From assembly GCF_014203855.1 (NCBI RefSeq), contig NZ_JACHJV010000002.1, positions 682,001-746,000 on the forward strand: 64,000 bases of DNA, in the 5' to 3' direction. How positions within the stretch are numbered: position 1 is the stretch's first letter; each line of letters opens with the position of its first letter. The position numbers were made by a program, and so were the translations under genes. Shown here piece after piece: positions 33,907 through 41,213 of this stretch. Under the pieces are notes generated by a model. It had not been told where the DNA came from and did no database searches. It saw nothing but the letters and a program-made list of their open reading frames with translations. This DNA comes from Kitasatospora kifunensis (GTDB lineage: Bacteria; Actinomycetota; Actinomycetes; Streptomycetales; Streptomycetaceae).

Positions 33907-36438
33907 TCAGGCCAGACACGGCAGGCTCCGGGGCGGGGCGGGGCGCCCCCGCCCGGTCGGCGACCACGTGATGACGTCATGGATCCGCTCGTCCCAGGCG
34001 GGGCCACCGCTGTCCGCCGCCGCGATGCGAGCCAGCCGGGCGTGGTGGCGGGCGCTGGTCCGGTCGCCGGTGCGAGTGCAGGCGTCGGCCAGGCAGTGGT
34101 GCGCCCAGGCACGGGCGGCGACGGCGCCGAGGCGTTCGGCCGCGGCGAGGCCACGGTGCCACACGGCCACCTGATCGTGCGGCTGCTCCTGCCACTTCAG
34201 GAAGCCGTCCAGTACCCGGGCCAGCTGCCACACCAGGGTGTCCCATCCCTGCCGGTCGGCCAGGCGCTGGGCGGCGAGCAGGCAGGTGCGCTCGGCGCGG
34301 AACCACGACCTGGCGGCCCTGCGGTCGGCCAGCGGCTGCGGGGTCACACCGTCCAGCGGCGGTTCGAGTTCCGGGTGCTGGAACCGGTCCGGGCCGAGCG
34401 CGTGGTCACCGGCGGCCGCGGTGTGCAGGTAGAAGTCCAGCACCCGTCGCAGTGCGCGCTCGCACGACTGCGCCGTGCGGTACTCGGCCGCGTACAGGCG
34501 GATCAGGTCGTTCATGCGGTACCGGCCGGGCGCGTGCTGCTCCAGCAGGTGGACCGCCTCCAGCTCCCGCAGCGCCGCCCGGGTCGCGGCCGGTGAACGG
34601 CCGAGCAGGCTGGCGGCCGCGGCGAGCCCGATCTCCGGCCCCGGGGCCACTCCGAGGAACCGGAACGCCTCGGCGGCCCCCGGGGTGAGGCTCCGGTACG
34701 ACAGCAGGCAGGCCGCCCGTACGTCGGCCGACGGGCTGCCCGCGTCCAGCGCGTCCAGCCGCGCCGACTCGTCCTGGAGTTCCTCGGCGAAGGCCGCCAG
34801 CGGGAAGCCGGTCCTGGCCCTCGCGCGGGCTGCCGCGACGCTGATCGCCAGCGGCAGGCCCGCGCAGTGCTCCAGCATGGCGGTCGCGGCCTCGGGATCG
34901 GCGCAGACCCGGTCCTCGCCCAGATGGCGACCGAGCAGATCCCGGGACTCGGACGCGGAGAACACGTCCAGCGGCAGCAGGTGCGCCCCGTGGGTGACGG
35001 CGAGTCCGGTCAGCCACCGGCGGCTGGTGACCAGGACCGCGGATCCGGCGCCGCCCGGCAGCAGCGCGGCCACCTGTTCGGCGTCCGCGGCGTTGTCCAG
35101 CACGATCAGCATGCGCCGGTCCGCGACCAGGCTGCGGTACAGCCCGGTCAGCGCCTGAGGGTCCATCGGTGCCGAGCCCAGGTCCACCCCGAGACCGTCG
35201 AGGAAGCCCCGGATCGCGGTGGCGGGCGCCAGTGGCTCTCCCAGGAGGTCGAAGCCGCGAAGGTCCACATAGAGCTGTCCCTGGGGGAACCGGTCGGTGT
35301 TCCGGTGCGCCCAGTGCAGGGCGAGCGAGGTCTTTCCGATGCCGCCACCGCCGCTGACCACACACACCGCCACCGCCCCGCCACCCCGCCCGCCCTGCTC
35401 CAGGGCCTGGTCGAGCACTGCGAGTTCGCGCCGCCGCCCGGTGAACCACCGTGCCGTGGCCGGTAGTTGGCGCGGGACGGTGCCCTCCCGCAGCATGGCG
35501 ACGCCGGCGGGGGGTACAGCACCCGCCGTACCACCGGCGGCACCCGTGGCACTGCCCGCCGCACCAACCGCCGCGGCACCCATCAGGCAGACCGCAGCCG
35601 TGCCGTCCGCCGTGCCCGGCAGTCCCGACACGCCGACCACCGGATCGCCGGCCAGCACGCGCCGGTGCAACTGCCGTAGCTCAGGGCCCGGATCGCTCCC
35701 CAACTCCTCCGCGAGCGCGCACCGGACCCGCTCGAAACAGCGCAGGGCGTCGGCCGTCCGGCCGCTGCGGTAGAGCGCCAGCATGAACTGAGCGGCCAGG
35801 CGTTCGTCCAGGGGGTGCGCTTCGTGGCAGTTGGCCAGTTCGGCCAGCAGCACGGCGTGGCGACCGCGGCGCAACTCGAGGTCGTTGCGGTCGAGTCGGC
35901 ACGCGTGCCGCATCTCGGACAGCAGCCCCCTCGCCGAGTTGAACCACGGCCTGTCCACTCCGGCGAACGGTTCGCCCCGCCACAGCCCAAGTGCCCGGTC
36001 GAACAGGGCGACGGCGCGGTCGTCGTCCGCCGCCCGCGCCCGTGCGACCAGGTCGTGGAAGACGTGCACGTCCACGACGCCCGGGTCGGCGAGCAGCGCG
36101 TACCCGCCGGGGCGCCGCGCGATGGACGGCTGCCCGGCAGCGGCCGCGCCCGTCGAGGCGCCGTCCGGCGCGGTGTCCAGCACCTGCCGCAGCCGGGACA
36201 GGTAGCTGTACAGCGCCGGCCCGACGCGCTGCGGCACATCGGCGCCCCACACCCGGTCGGCCAGCCCCTCCATCGGCACCACACGGTTGACGTCCATCAG
36301 CAGGGCGGCGAGCACGGTGCGTTGCCGGGTCGGCCCCAGGTGCACGGTGACACCGCCCCGGTGCGCCTGGATCTCCCCGAGCATCGCGAACCCGATCGTC
36401 AATGTGCCCCGCCCGTCTCGCGCCGAGTCCCCGTTCAT
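33907..36438 (-). CDS. AfsR/SARP-family regulator with NB-ARC ATPase
   Basis: An 843-residue SARP. N-terminal OmpR-like winged helix (TVHLGPTRQRTVLAALLMDVNRVVPMEGLADRVWG), bacterial transcriptional activation domain (RARAADDDRAVALFDRALGLWRGEPFAGVDRPWF through LRQLHRRVLAGDP). Then an NB-ARC ATPase with Walker A SGGGGIGKTSLALHWAHRN, RRMLIVLDNAADAEQ as Walker B, and LPLAISVAAARARA, followed by helical repeats. SARPs activate nearby biosynthetic genes by binding direct repeats near -35. It diverges from the six-cysteine peptide gene, the typical position for a pathway-specific activator. ATG 36438 gives the normal N-terminus. Confidence 0.9.
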   Translation of the reverse strand: MNGDSARDGRGTLTIGFAMLGEIQAHRGGVTVHLGPTRQRTVLAALLMDVNRVVPMEGLADRVWGADVPQRVGPALYSYLSRLRQVLDTAPDGASTGAAAAGQPSIARRPGGYALLADPGVVDVHVFHDLVARARAADDDRAVALFDRALGLWRGEPFAGVDRPWFNSARGLLSEMRHACRLDRNDLELRRGRHAVLLAELANCHEAHPLDERLAAQFMLALYRSGRTADALRCFERVRCALAEELGSDPGPELRQLHRRVLAGDPVVGVSGLPGTADGTAAVCLMGAAAVGAAGSATGAAGGTAGAVPPAGVAMLREGTVPRQLPATARWFTGRRRELAVLDQALEQGGRGGGAVAVCVVSGGGGIGKTSLALHWAHRNTDRFPQGQLYVDLRGFDLLGEPLAPATAIRGFLDGLGVDLGSAPMDPQALTGLYRSLVADRRMLIVLDNAADAEQVAALLPGGAGSAVLVTSRRWLTGLAVTHGAHLLPLDVFSASESRDLLGRHLGEDRVCADPEAATAMLEHCAGLPLAISVAAARARARTGFPLAAFAEELQDESARLDALDAGSPSADVRAACLLSYRSLTPGAAEAFRFLGVAPGPEIGLAAAASLLGRSPAATRAALRELEAVHLLEQHAPGRYRMNDLIRLYAAEYRTAQSCERALRRVLDFYLHTAAAGDHALGPDRFQHPELEPPLDGVTPQPLADRRAARSWFRAERTCLLAAQRLADRQGWDTLVWQLARVLDGFLKWQEQPHDQVAVWHRGLAAAERLGAVAARAWAHHCLADACTRTGDRTSARHHARLARIAAADSGGPAWDERIHDVITWSPTGRGRPAPPRSLPCLA

Positions 36439-36519
36439 GCCGCCCTGTCGGCCGATTCTAGGTTTGATCACGAATCCTGCAAGGTCGTTCTCACATGCTG
36501 GCGGTGCCGTTCCCAAAGG

Positions 36520-36545
36520 GGTACGCCCCGGGCGCGGCCCGTACC
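36520..36545 (+). promoter_or_regulatory. Hairpin immediately ahead of the peptide gene
   Basis: GGTACG (36520-36525) pairs with CGTACC (36540-36545) around a 14-base loop, ending nine bases before the first possible ATG (36554). It sits where a ribosome site would be expected; none is obvious. It may be part of the leader mRNA that controls translation. Confidence 0.35.
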
Positions 36546-36568
36546 GCAACGAGATGAATGGACATCCC

Positions 36569-36784
36569 ATGCGCAAGTGGCTCCAGAACCTGTCCGACTC
36601 CCTGGTCGACCGCCTGGTCCCGAAGGCGGAGGCTGCCGCTGCCACCAACTGCTGGACCGAGGAGCGGTGCAGCTTCGGTCCTCCGGAGGCGTGCAGCAGC
36701 ACCAACCGCAAGATGCTGTTCACCTACCTGCACTGCGCCGACGGCTCCACGAGTTTCGTCGGTTCCCGCTGCGCCAACTGCTGA
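36569..36784 (+). CDS. Six-cysteine exported peptide precursor
   Basis: A 71-residue peptide. The leader MRKWLQNLSDSLVDRLVPK is an amphipathic helix without the hydrophobic core of a Sec signal. It ends in AEAAAAT (20-26), which offers AXA sites for a signal-peptidase-type cut. The remaining 45 or so residues hold six cysteines (28, 34, 42, 56, 68, 71), enough for three disulfides, with aromatic and polar residues and a C-terminal Cys. An ATG five codons upstream (36554) is possible; neither has a strong ribosome site. The adjacent redox, exporter and signal-peptidase genes suggest a dedicated pathway. I know no named family for it. Confidence 0.75.
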   Translation: MRKWLQNLSDSLVDRLVPKAEAAAATNCWTEERCSFGPPEACSSTNRKMLFTYLHCADGSTSFVGSRCANC

Positions 36785-36825
36785 CGCCTGGGCCCGCTGA
36801 CAGAGCCGCCAGGCCGGTGAGAAGC

Positions 36826-36863
36826 CCGGCGGGGGGCGGTACGCCGGCACCGCCCCCCGCCGG
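36826..36863 (+). terminator. Strong stem-loop between peptide gene and its processing genes
   Basis: Bases 36826-36840 pair without mismatch with 36849-36863, a 15-bp stem with an 8-base loop, 41 bases after the peptide stop. It could partly terminate or protect the upstream mRNA, giving far more precursor than enzyme transcript, as is usual in peptide operons. There is no U-run. Confidence 0.6.
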
Positions 36864-36867
36864 ATCT

Positions 36868-36913
36868 CCGAGCACACACCGAGTTGCCGAGCACACACCG
36901 GATCTCCGAGCAC
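36868..36913 (+). repeat. Three direct repeats, 19-bp spacing
   Basis: CCGAGCAC starts at 36868, 36887 and 36906; the first two copies extend to CCGAGCACACACC. They lie between the stem-loop and the start of the MauE-like gene. They could be an activator binding site for a second promoter, or simply slippage. SARP sites usually have 11- or 22-bp spacing, so the fit is imperfect. Confidence 0.45.
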
Positions 36914-36930
36914 CAAGAAGGTTCCACGCC

Positions 36931-37476
36931 ATGGACGTTGTCATCTGGGTCAGCCGGGGCTGCCTGCTGCTGGTGTTCGCCCTGTCCGTCCACGGGAAGG
37001 TGCGTGGCCGGGGCGCCTTCGAGGAGTTCACCGGGTCCGTGCGCGCCCTGGTGCCGGCCTTCGCCGACCGGGCCCGGCCGCTCGCCATCCTGGTCGTGGC
37101 CGCCGAGGCCGCGGTCGTGGTGACGCTCGCGCTGCCGGGTGCCGTCGTGGCCGGACTCGCCCTCTGCGCCGCCCTGTTGACCGCCTTCACCGTGCTCGCC
37201 GTCACCGCGTCACGTGCCGGGAGCAGCACGCCGTGCCGCTGCTTCGGGCACTCGTCGACCCCCCTGGGCACCGTCCACGCCGTGCGCAACGCCGCACTGC
37301 TCACCCTGGCCGGGGCCGGCCTGGCCGCCACGGCCCTGTCCGGACCGGGACACGCCACCTTGGCGGCGGCCGCGACGGCTTTCCTGGTGGGCGGTGTCCT
37401 GGGCCTACTCGCCACGGCGCTCGACGACCTCGTCGGACTCTTCCGGCCGCTGCCCCGAAAGGAAAACTCACCGTGA
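36931..37476 (+). CDS. MauE/DoxX-like redox membrane protein
   Basis: A 181-residue integral membrane protein with four hydrophobic helices (VIWVSRGCLLLVFALSVHGK; PLAILVVAAEAAVVVTLALPG; AVVAGLALCAALLTAFTVLAV; AALLTLAGAGLAATAL), a fifth near 145-165. Its CRCFG motif (C102, C104) is the redox motif of MauE, which in methylotrophs is needed with MauD to form the disulfides of the methylamine dehydrogenase small subunit. No methylamine dehydrogenase is present here, so the likely client is the six-cysteine peptide. AAGAAGG precedes the ATG. Its stop overlaps the next GTG (GTGA). Confidence 0.85.
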   Translation: MDVVIWVSRGCLLLVFALSVHGKVRGRGAFEEFTGSVRALVPAFADRARPLAILVVAAEAAVVVTLALPGAVVAGLALCAALLTAFTVLAVTASRAGSSTPCRCFGHSSTPLGTVHAVRNAALLTLAGAGLAATALSGPGHATLAAAATAFLVGGVLGLLATALDDLVGLFRPLPRKENSP

Positions 37477-38048
37477 GCCCGCTCACCGTCGCCGTTGCCG
37501 CAGTCGGCGCCCTGTCCCTGCTCAACCTCGTCTTCGCCCTGGGCATCGTCAGGCGGCTGCGCGAGCACTCCGAACAGCTGGCGAACGTCGCCAGGCCCGT
37601 GGCCGGGGCGCCCGGGCAGGCCGTCGCCCCGGTCGGTACCCCGGTCGGTGCCTTCCACACCGGGACGGCCGGCGACACCGGGACGGCCGGCGACGCGCTC
37701 GGCCACGAGGACCTGGCGGACGGAACCCTGGTCGCGTTCTTCTCGCCCACCTGCGAGCCCTGCCGGGACAAGCTGCCCGGGTTCGTCGCGCGGTTCGCGC
37801 ACCGGCCGCAGGAGCGGGAGCGCGTCCTCGCCGTCGTCGTCGGAGAGGCGAAGGCCTGCGCGCCGATGCTCGCCTCGCTGGCCGCCGTGGTGCCCGCCGT
37901 CCAGGAGGACCAGGGCGGGCCCGTGTCCACGGCGTTCGCCGTGCGTGCCTTCCCCACCTGTGCGCGGGTGGGGCGCGGACCGGACGGGCGGCTCCTGGTG
38001 ACCGAGGCCGACGTCTGGCCGCAGGCGGCCGTCGCCGCCGCACTGTGA
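37473..38048 (+). CDS. MauD/TlpA-like membrane-anchored thioredoxin
   Basis: A 191-residue protein with one N-terminal membrane helix (VAVAAVGALSLLNLVFALGIV), a flexible Gly/Ala linker with a duplicated GTAGDTGTAGD segment, and an extracellular thioredoxin-like domain. The active site is FFSPTCEPCRDKLPGF (C94, C97). It lacks the usual cis-Pro pattern in an easily read form but has VRAFPTCARV where cis-Pro is expected. It probably forms or isomerises disulfides using the MauE-like protein as electron acceptor. GTG 37473 overlaps the preceding stop by four bases and follows AAAGGA; its own stop overlaps the next GTG. Confidence 0.85.
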   Translation: MSPLTVAVAAVGALSLLNLVFALGIVRRLREHSEQLANVARPVAGAPGQAVAPVGTPVGAFHTGTAGDTGTAGDALGHEDLADGTLVAFFSPTCEPCRDKLPGFVARFAHRPQERERVLAVVVGEAKACAPMLASLAAVVPAVQEDQGGPVSTAFAVRAFPTCARVGRGPDGRLLVTEADVWPQAAVAAAL

Positions 38049-40024
38049 GCGCGCCGGTGCCGAACGGCGATGCGCAAGGTCCCCGCGGCGTGCCGCGCGT
38101 CCTGGCCGCCGCGATCCGCCTGGTGCACCGGGCCGCGCCCGTCGGCCTGATCACCTGGCTGCTGCTCACCGTCGCCGCCGCAGCGCTACCGGTGGCCGCG
38201 GCCTGGATCCTGCGGACCCTGCTCGACCGCCTCGTCGCCGGAGCCGGTGGTGGAGCCGGAGCCGGGGCCGGAGGAGGAATCGGAGCCGGAGCGGGAACGG
38301 GAGCGGGCCCCGGCTCCGCGGGCCTCACCGCCCTGGCCCTGCCGCTGGTCGGCTGCGGCGTCGCCGTGGCGCTCGTCCCCCAGCTGCTGCAGTACGTGCA
38401 GGCGCGGCTGCGCCGAGCGGTGGGGCTGCGGGCCCAGCTCGAACTGCACACAGCGGTCGACCGGTTCGTGGGACTGCGCCGCTTCGAGGACCCGCGCTTC
38501 CTGGACCGGCTGCGGCTGGCCCAGCAGTTCGGCGGCTCCGCCCCCGTGGACGCGGCCGGCAGCGGTATCGGGCTCGTCGGGGCGCTGGTGACCCTCACCG
38601 GGTTCCTCGGGACGCTCACCCTGCTCGGGCCCTGGATGGCGGCGGCGGTCCTGGCGTCCGGCATACCGGTCCTGTGCGCCGAGATCGCGCTCAGCCGCCG
38701 CCGGGCAGCGGTGGCCTGGGCCGTCGGCCCGGTGGAACGCAGGGAGCTGTTCTACAGCGCCCTGCTGACGAACCTACGGGCCGCGAAGGAGATCCGGCTC
38801 TTCGGCGTGGGGCGGTTCCTGCGCGAGCGGATGCTGCTGGAACGCCGTACCTCCGACGCCGCCAAGCAGCGGATGGACCGTCAGGAGCTCACCGTCCAGG
38901 CCGCACTCGCCCTGCTGTCGGCCGTGGTGGCCGGCGCCGGGCTGCTGTGGGCCGTGACGGCGGCCCGCTCAGGGCGCATCACCATCGGGGACGTCACCCT
39001 GCTGGTCGCCGCCCTGCCCGCCGTGCAGGCGGCCCTCGCCGGCCTCGCGCTCGAACTGGCCCGCGCCCACCAGGCCGTGCTGATGTTCCGTCACTTCATC
39101 GCCGTCACCGGCGCGCCACCCGACCTTCCGCTGCCCGCGCGGCCCGCCGGCGTGCCGCCGCTGCGCCACGCGGTGGAGTTCCGCGACGTGTGGTTCCGCT
39201 ACGGCGACCGGCAGCCCTGGGTGCTCAAGGGCGTCGACCTGGTGATCCCCGCGGGGCAGGCCGTGGGGCTGGTCGGCCTCAACGGCGCCGGCAAGTCCAC
39301 CCTGGTGAAGCTGCTCTGCCGGTTCTACGACCCCACCCGCGGCCAGATCCTCTGGGACGGCACGGACCTGCGCGAACTGTGCCCGGGTGAGTTGCGCCGA
39401 CGGATCGGAGCGACCTTCCAGGACTACATGGAGTACGACCTCACGGCACGCGAGAACATCGCCCTCGGCGACCTCACGGCGCTGGCGGACGGTCCCCGGG
39501 TCGAACGGGCGGCCGAACTCGCCGGCCTGCACGGCCAGCTCGCGCGCCTGCCGAACGGCTACGACACCCTGCTCAGCCGCATCTTCTTCGGCGAGCAGGA
39601 CAAGGAGGACGCCGGCACCGGTCTGGTGCTCTCCGGCGGCCAGTGGCAACGGCTGGCCCTGGCCCGCTCGCTCGTGCGCACCGACGCGGACCTGCTCATC
39701 CTCGACGAACCCAGCTCCGGCCTGGACCCGGAGGCCGAGTACGCCGTCCACCAGCGCCTGCGCCGGCACCGCGCAGGGCGCGCCGGGCTGCTCATCTCAC
39801 ACCGCCTCAGCACCCTGCGCGACGCGGACACCGTCGCCGTCCTGGAGGACGGTCGGATCACCGAGGCGGGCTCGCACCAGGACCTGGTCCGTCGTGACGG
39901 CTCCTACGCTCGGCTCTTCCGCCTCCAGGCCAGCGGATACGCGCCCGCCGAGGACGGCGCACCGCAGTCACCCGACGCGACGCCCGCACGGATCCTCCTC
40001 GGCGAGCACGAGCAGGCGTCATGA
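38045..40024 (+). CDS. ABC exporter (fused membrane and ATPase domains)
   Basis: A 659-residue type-IV ABC half-transporter with about six helices and a C-terminal ATPase. Walker A GLNGAGKST (about 412-420), Q loop FQDYMEY, signature LSGGQWQR (about 529), Walker B DLLILDEPSSGLD and switch SHRLST are all intact. Unusual: the first outer loop has some 28 residues of almost pure Gly/Ala (about 68-98). There is no N-terminal C39 peptidase, so leader removal must be done by another protein; the next gene, a signal peptidase, fits. Coupled on both sides by 4-base overlaps. Probably exports the six-cysteine peptide. Confidence 0.92.
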   Translation: MSAPVPNGDAQGPRGVPRVLAAAIRLVHRAAPVGLITWLLLTVAAAALPVAAAWILRTLLDRLVAGAGGGAGAGAGGGIGAGAGTGAGPGSAGLTALALPLVGCGVAVALVPQLLQYVQARLRRAVGLRAQLELHTAVDRFVGLRRFEDPRFLDRLRLAQQFGGSAPVDAAGSGIGLVGALVTLTGFLGTLTLLGPWMAAAVLASGIPVLCAEIALSRRRAAVAWAVGPVERRELFYSALLTNLRAAKEIRLFGVGRFLRERMLLERRTSDAAKQRMDRQELTVQAALALLSAVVAGAGLLWAVTAARSGRITIGDVTLLVAALPAVQAALAGLALELARAHQAVLMFRHFIAVTGAPPDLPLPARPAGVPPLRHAVEFRDVWFRYGDRQPWVLKGVDLVIPAGQAVGLVGLNGAGKSTLVKLLCRFYDPTRGQILWDGTDLRELCPGELRRRIGATFQDYMEYDLTARENIALGDLTALADGPRVERAAELAGLHGQLARLPNGYDTLLSRIFFGEQDKEDAGTGLVLSGGQWQRLALARSLVRTDADLLILDEPSSGLDPEAEYAVHQRLRRHRAGRAGLLISHRLSTLRDADTVAVLEDGRITEAGSHQDLVRRDGSYARLFRLQASGYAPAEDGAPQSPDATPARILLGEHEQAS

Positions 40025-40446
40025 TCGAACGGTTCGTCCGCCGCCTGCTGCGCGCCCGCCTGCTGGCCGTCACCGTGACCGGCCCCAGCATGGAGCCCTC
40101 CCTGCGCGACGGTGACCGCGTCCTGGTGATGCGCCGGCACCCGCGCCGCCTGGTCCGCGGCCACGTCGTGGTGCTCGGACCCGACGGTGACAGGCGCGTC
40201 CCGGGCACGGGGCCGCGCGGCCTGCTCATCAAGCGGATAGCGGCCGCCCCGGGTGACCCCGTCCCGCCGCCCCTGGCCGCCCGGCTCGGCTGCCCGCCGG
40301 GTTCGACCGTGCCACCGGGCCGCCTGCTGGTCCTGGGTGACAATCCGCCTCTCAGCCTCGACTCCCGCCACTTCGGCTACGTGGCACAGGAGCGGGTGGT
40401 GGGGGTGGCGGTCCGTTCACTGCGCTGCCTGCCGGCGGGAGGCTGA
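40021..40446 (+). CDS. Small S26-family signal peptidase
   Basis: A 141-residue signal peptidase I-type protein, much shorter than housekeeping SipA-type enzymes. The Ser-Lys dyad is present: S23 in GPSMEPSLRDGD and K71 in LLIKRIAAAPGD. The box LVLGDNPPLSLDSRHFGYV is also conserved. The N-terminal hydrophobic stretch is short (LLRARLLAVTVTG), so membrane anchoring is weak or absent. Its ATG overlaps the ABC stop (ATGA). It is the obvious protease for the AXA sites in the six-cysteine precursor, because these sites are not preceded by a Sec-type core. It ends the operon. Confidence 0.9.
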   Translation: MIERFVRRLLRARLLAVTVTGPSMEPSLRDGDRVLVMRRHPRRLVRGHVVVLGPDGDRRVPGTGPRGLLIKRIAAAPGDPVPPPLAARLGCPPGSTVPPGRLLVLGDNPPLSLDSRHFGYVAQERVVGVAVRSLRCLPAGG

Positions 40447-40469
40447 GGAAGCCGGGGCCGGCGTCCTGC

Positions 40470-41051
40470 TCATCGCCGTTCGGCACCCGGTTCTCGCGCG
40501 GGCAGGCCGCGAAGAAGCGTGTCGAGGAACAGTTCGAAGCGGGGGGCGCTGGCGCCGAGGTCGAGGGGCTGCTCCTGGACGGCGAGCCAGCTGGTGATGG
40601 ACGTGATGAAGATGTACCAGCTCTGCTCGGCCAGGTCGGGGCGGACTGCGGCGTCGGTGAAGGCGGTGATGATGCTGCTGCGCAGCTGCCCGAAGGTGCG
40701 GGTGGTGTGGCGGTGCGGTCGCGAGATGCGGGTGGCGTAGCCGGGCAGGGCCAGGAACTGGTCGTGCATGCCCCAGGCGAGGTGCGCGAGCCAGGGCCGC
40801 CAGTCACGATCTTGGGGGCCCTCGGCGGGAAGGATGCGCTCGACCATGACCTCGTTGATGGTGTCGAACAGCTGGTCGCGGTTCTTGACCCAGCGGTAGA
40901 GCGCGGCGTGGGTGACGCCGAGGCGGGCGGCGAGTTCCCGCATGGTCAGGGTGTCGAGGTTCCCGGCCGAGACGGCGGCGTCGACGATCAGCTCGCGGCT
41001 GATCTGCGCGGGGCGTCCCCGGCGTGGTCGGGTTGTCGGGGCATCGTCCAT
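40470..41051 (-). CDS. TetR-family repressor
   Basis: A 193-residue TetR protein. HTH: RELIVDAAVSAGNLDTLTMRELAARLGVTHAALYRWVKNRDQLFDTI, then a helical ligand domain with VVRPDLAEQSWYIFITSITSW. ATG 41051 begins the family-typical arm (MDDAPTTRPRRGRPAQ). It is convergent with the peptide operon and divergent from the serine hydrolase, whose start lies 162 bases away; it may control that gene. Confidence 0.88.
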   Translation of the reverse strand: MDDAPTTRPRRGRPAQISRELIVDAAVSAGNLDTLTMRELAARLGVTHAALYRWVKNRDQLFDTINEVMVERILPAEGPQDRDWRPWLAHLAWGMHDQFLALPGYATRISRPHRHTTRTFGQLRSSIITAFTDAAVRPDLAEQSWYIFITSITSWLAVQEQPLDLGASAPRFELFLDTLLRGLPAREPGAERR

Positions 41052-41213
41052 GGCCAGGACTATACGAAACCACGGTCGGCGGGTGCCCGTGACGAGGGCT
41101 TCCACGGGGGCTGGACGAATGCGCCGATATAAGTGACCATTGGTAACTAAGGCTGCCGCGCTGGCAGTCGGCCTGGCGGGACCCCATGTCGCGATGGAGC
41201 TGGAAGGGGAGCG

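Noticed and set aside
36931-38048. MauE/MauD-like genes as part of methylamine dehydrogenase
   Set aside because: No large subunit, small subunit or cytochrome/amicyanin gene is nearby, and the adjacent small protein does not resemble MauA.
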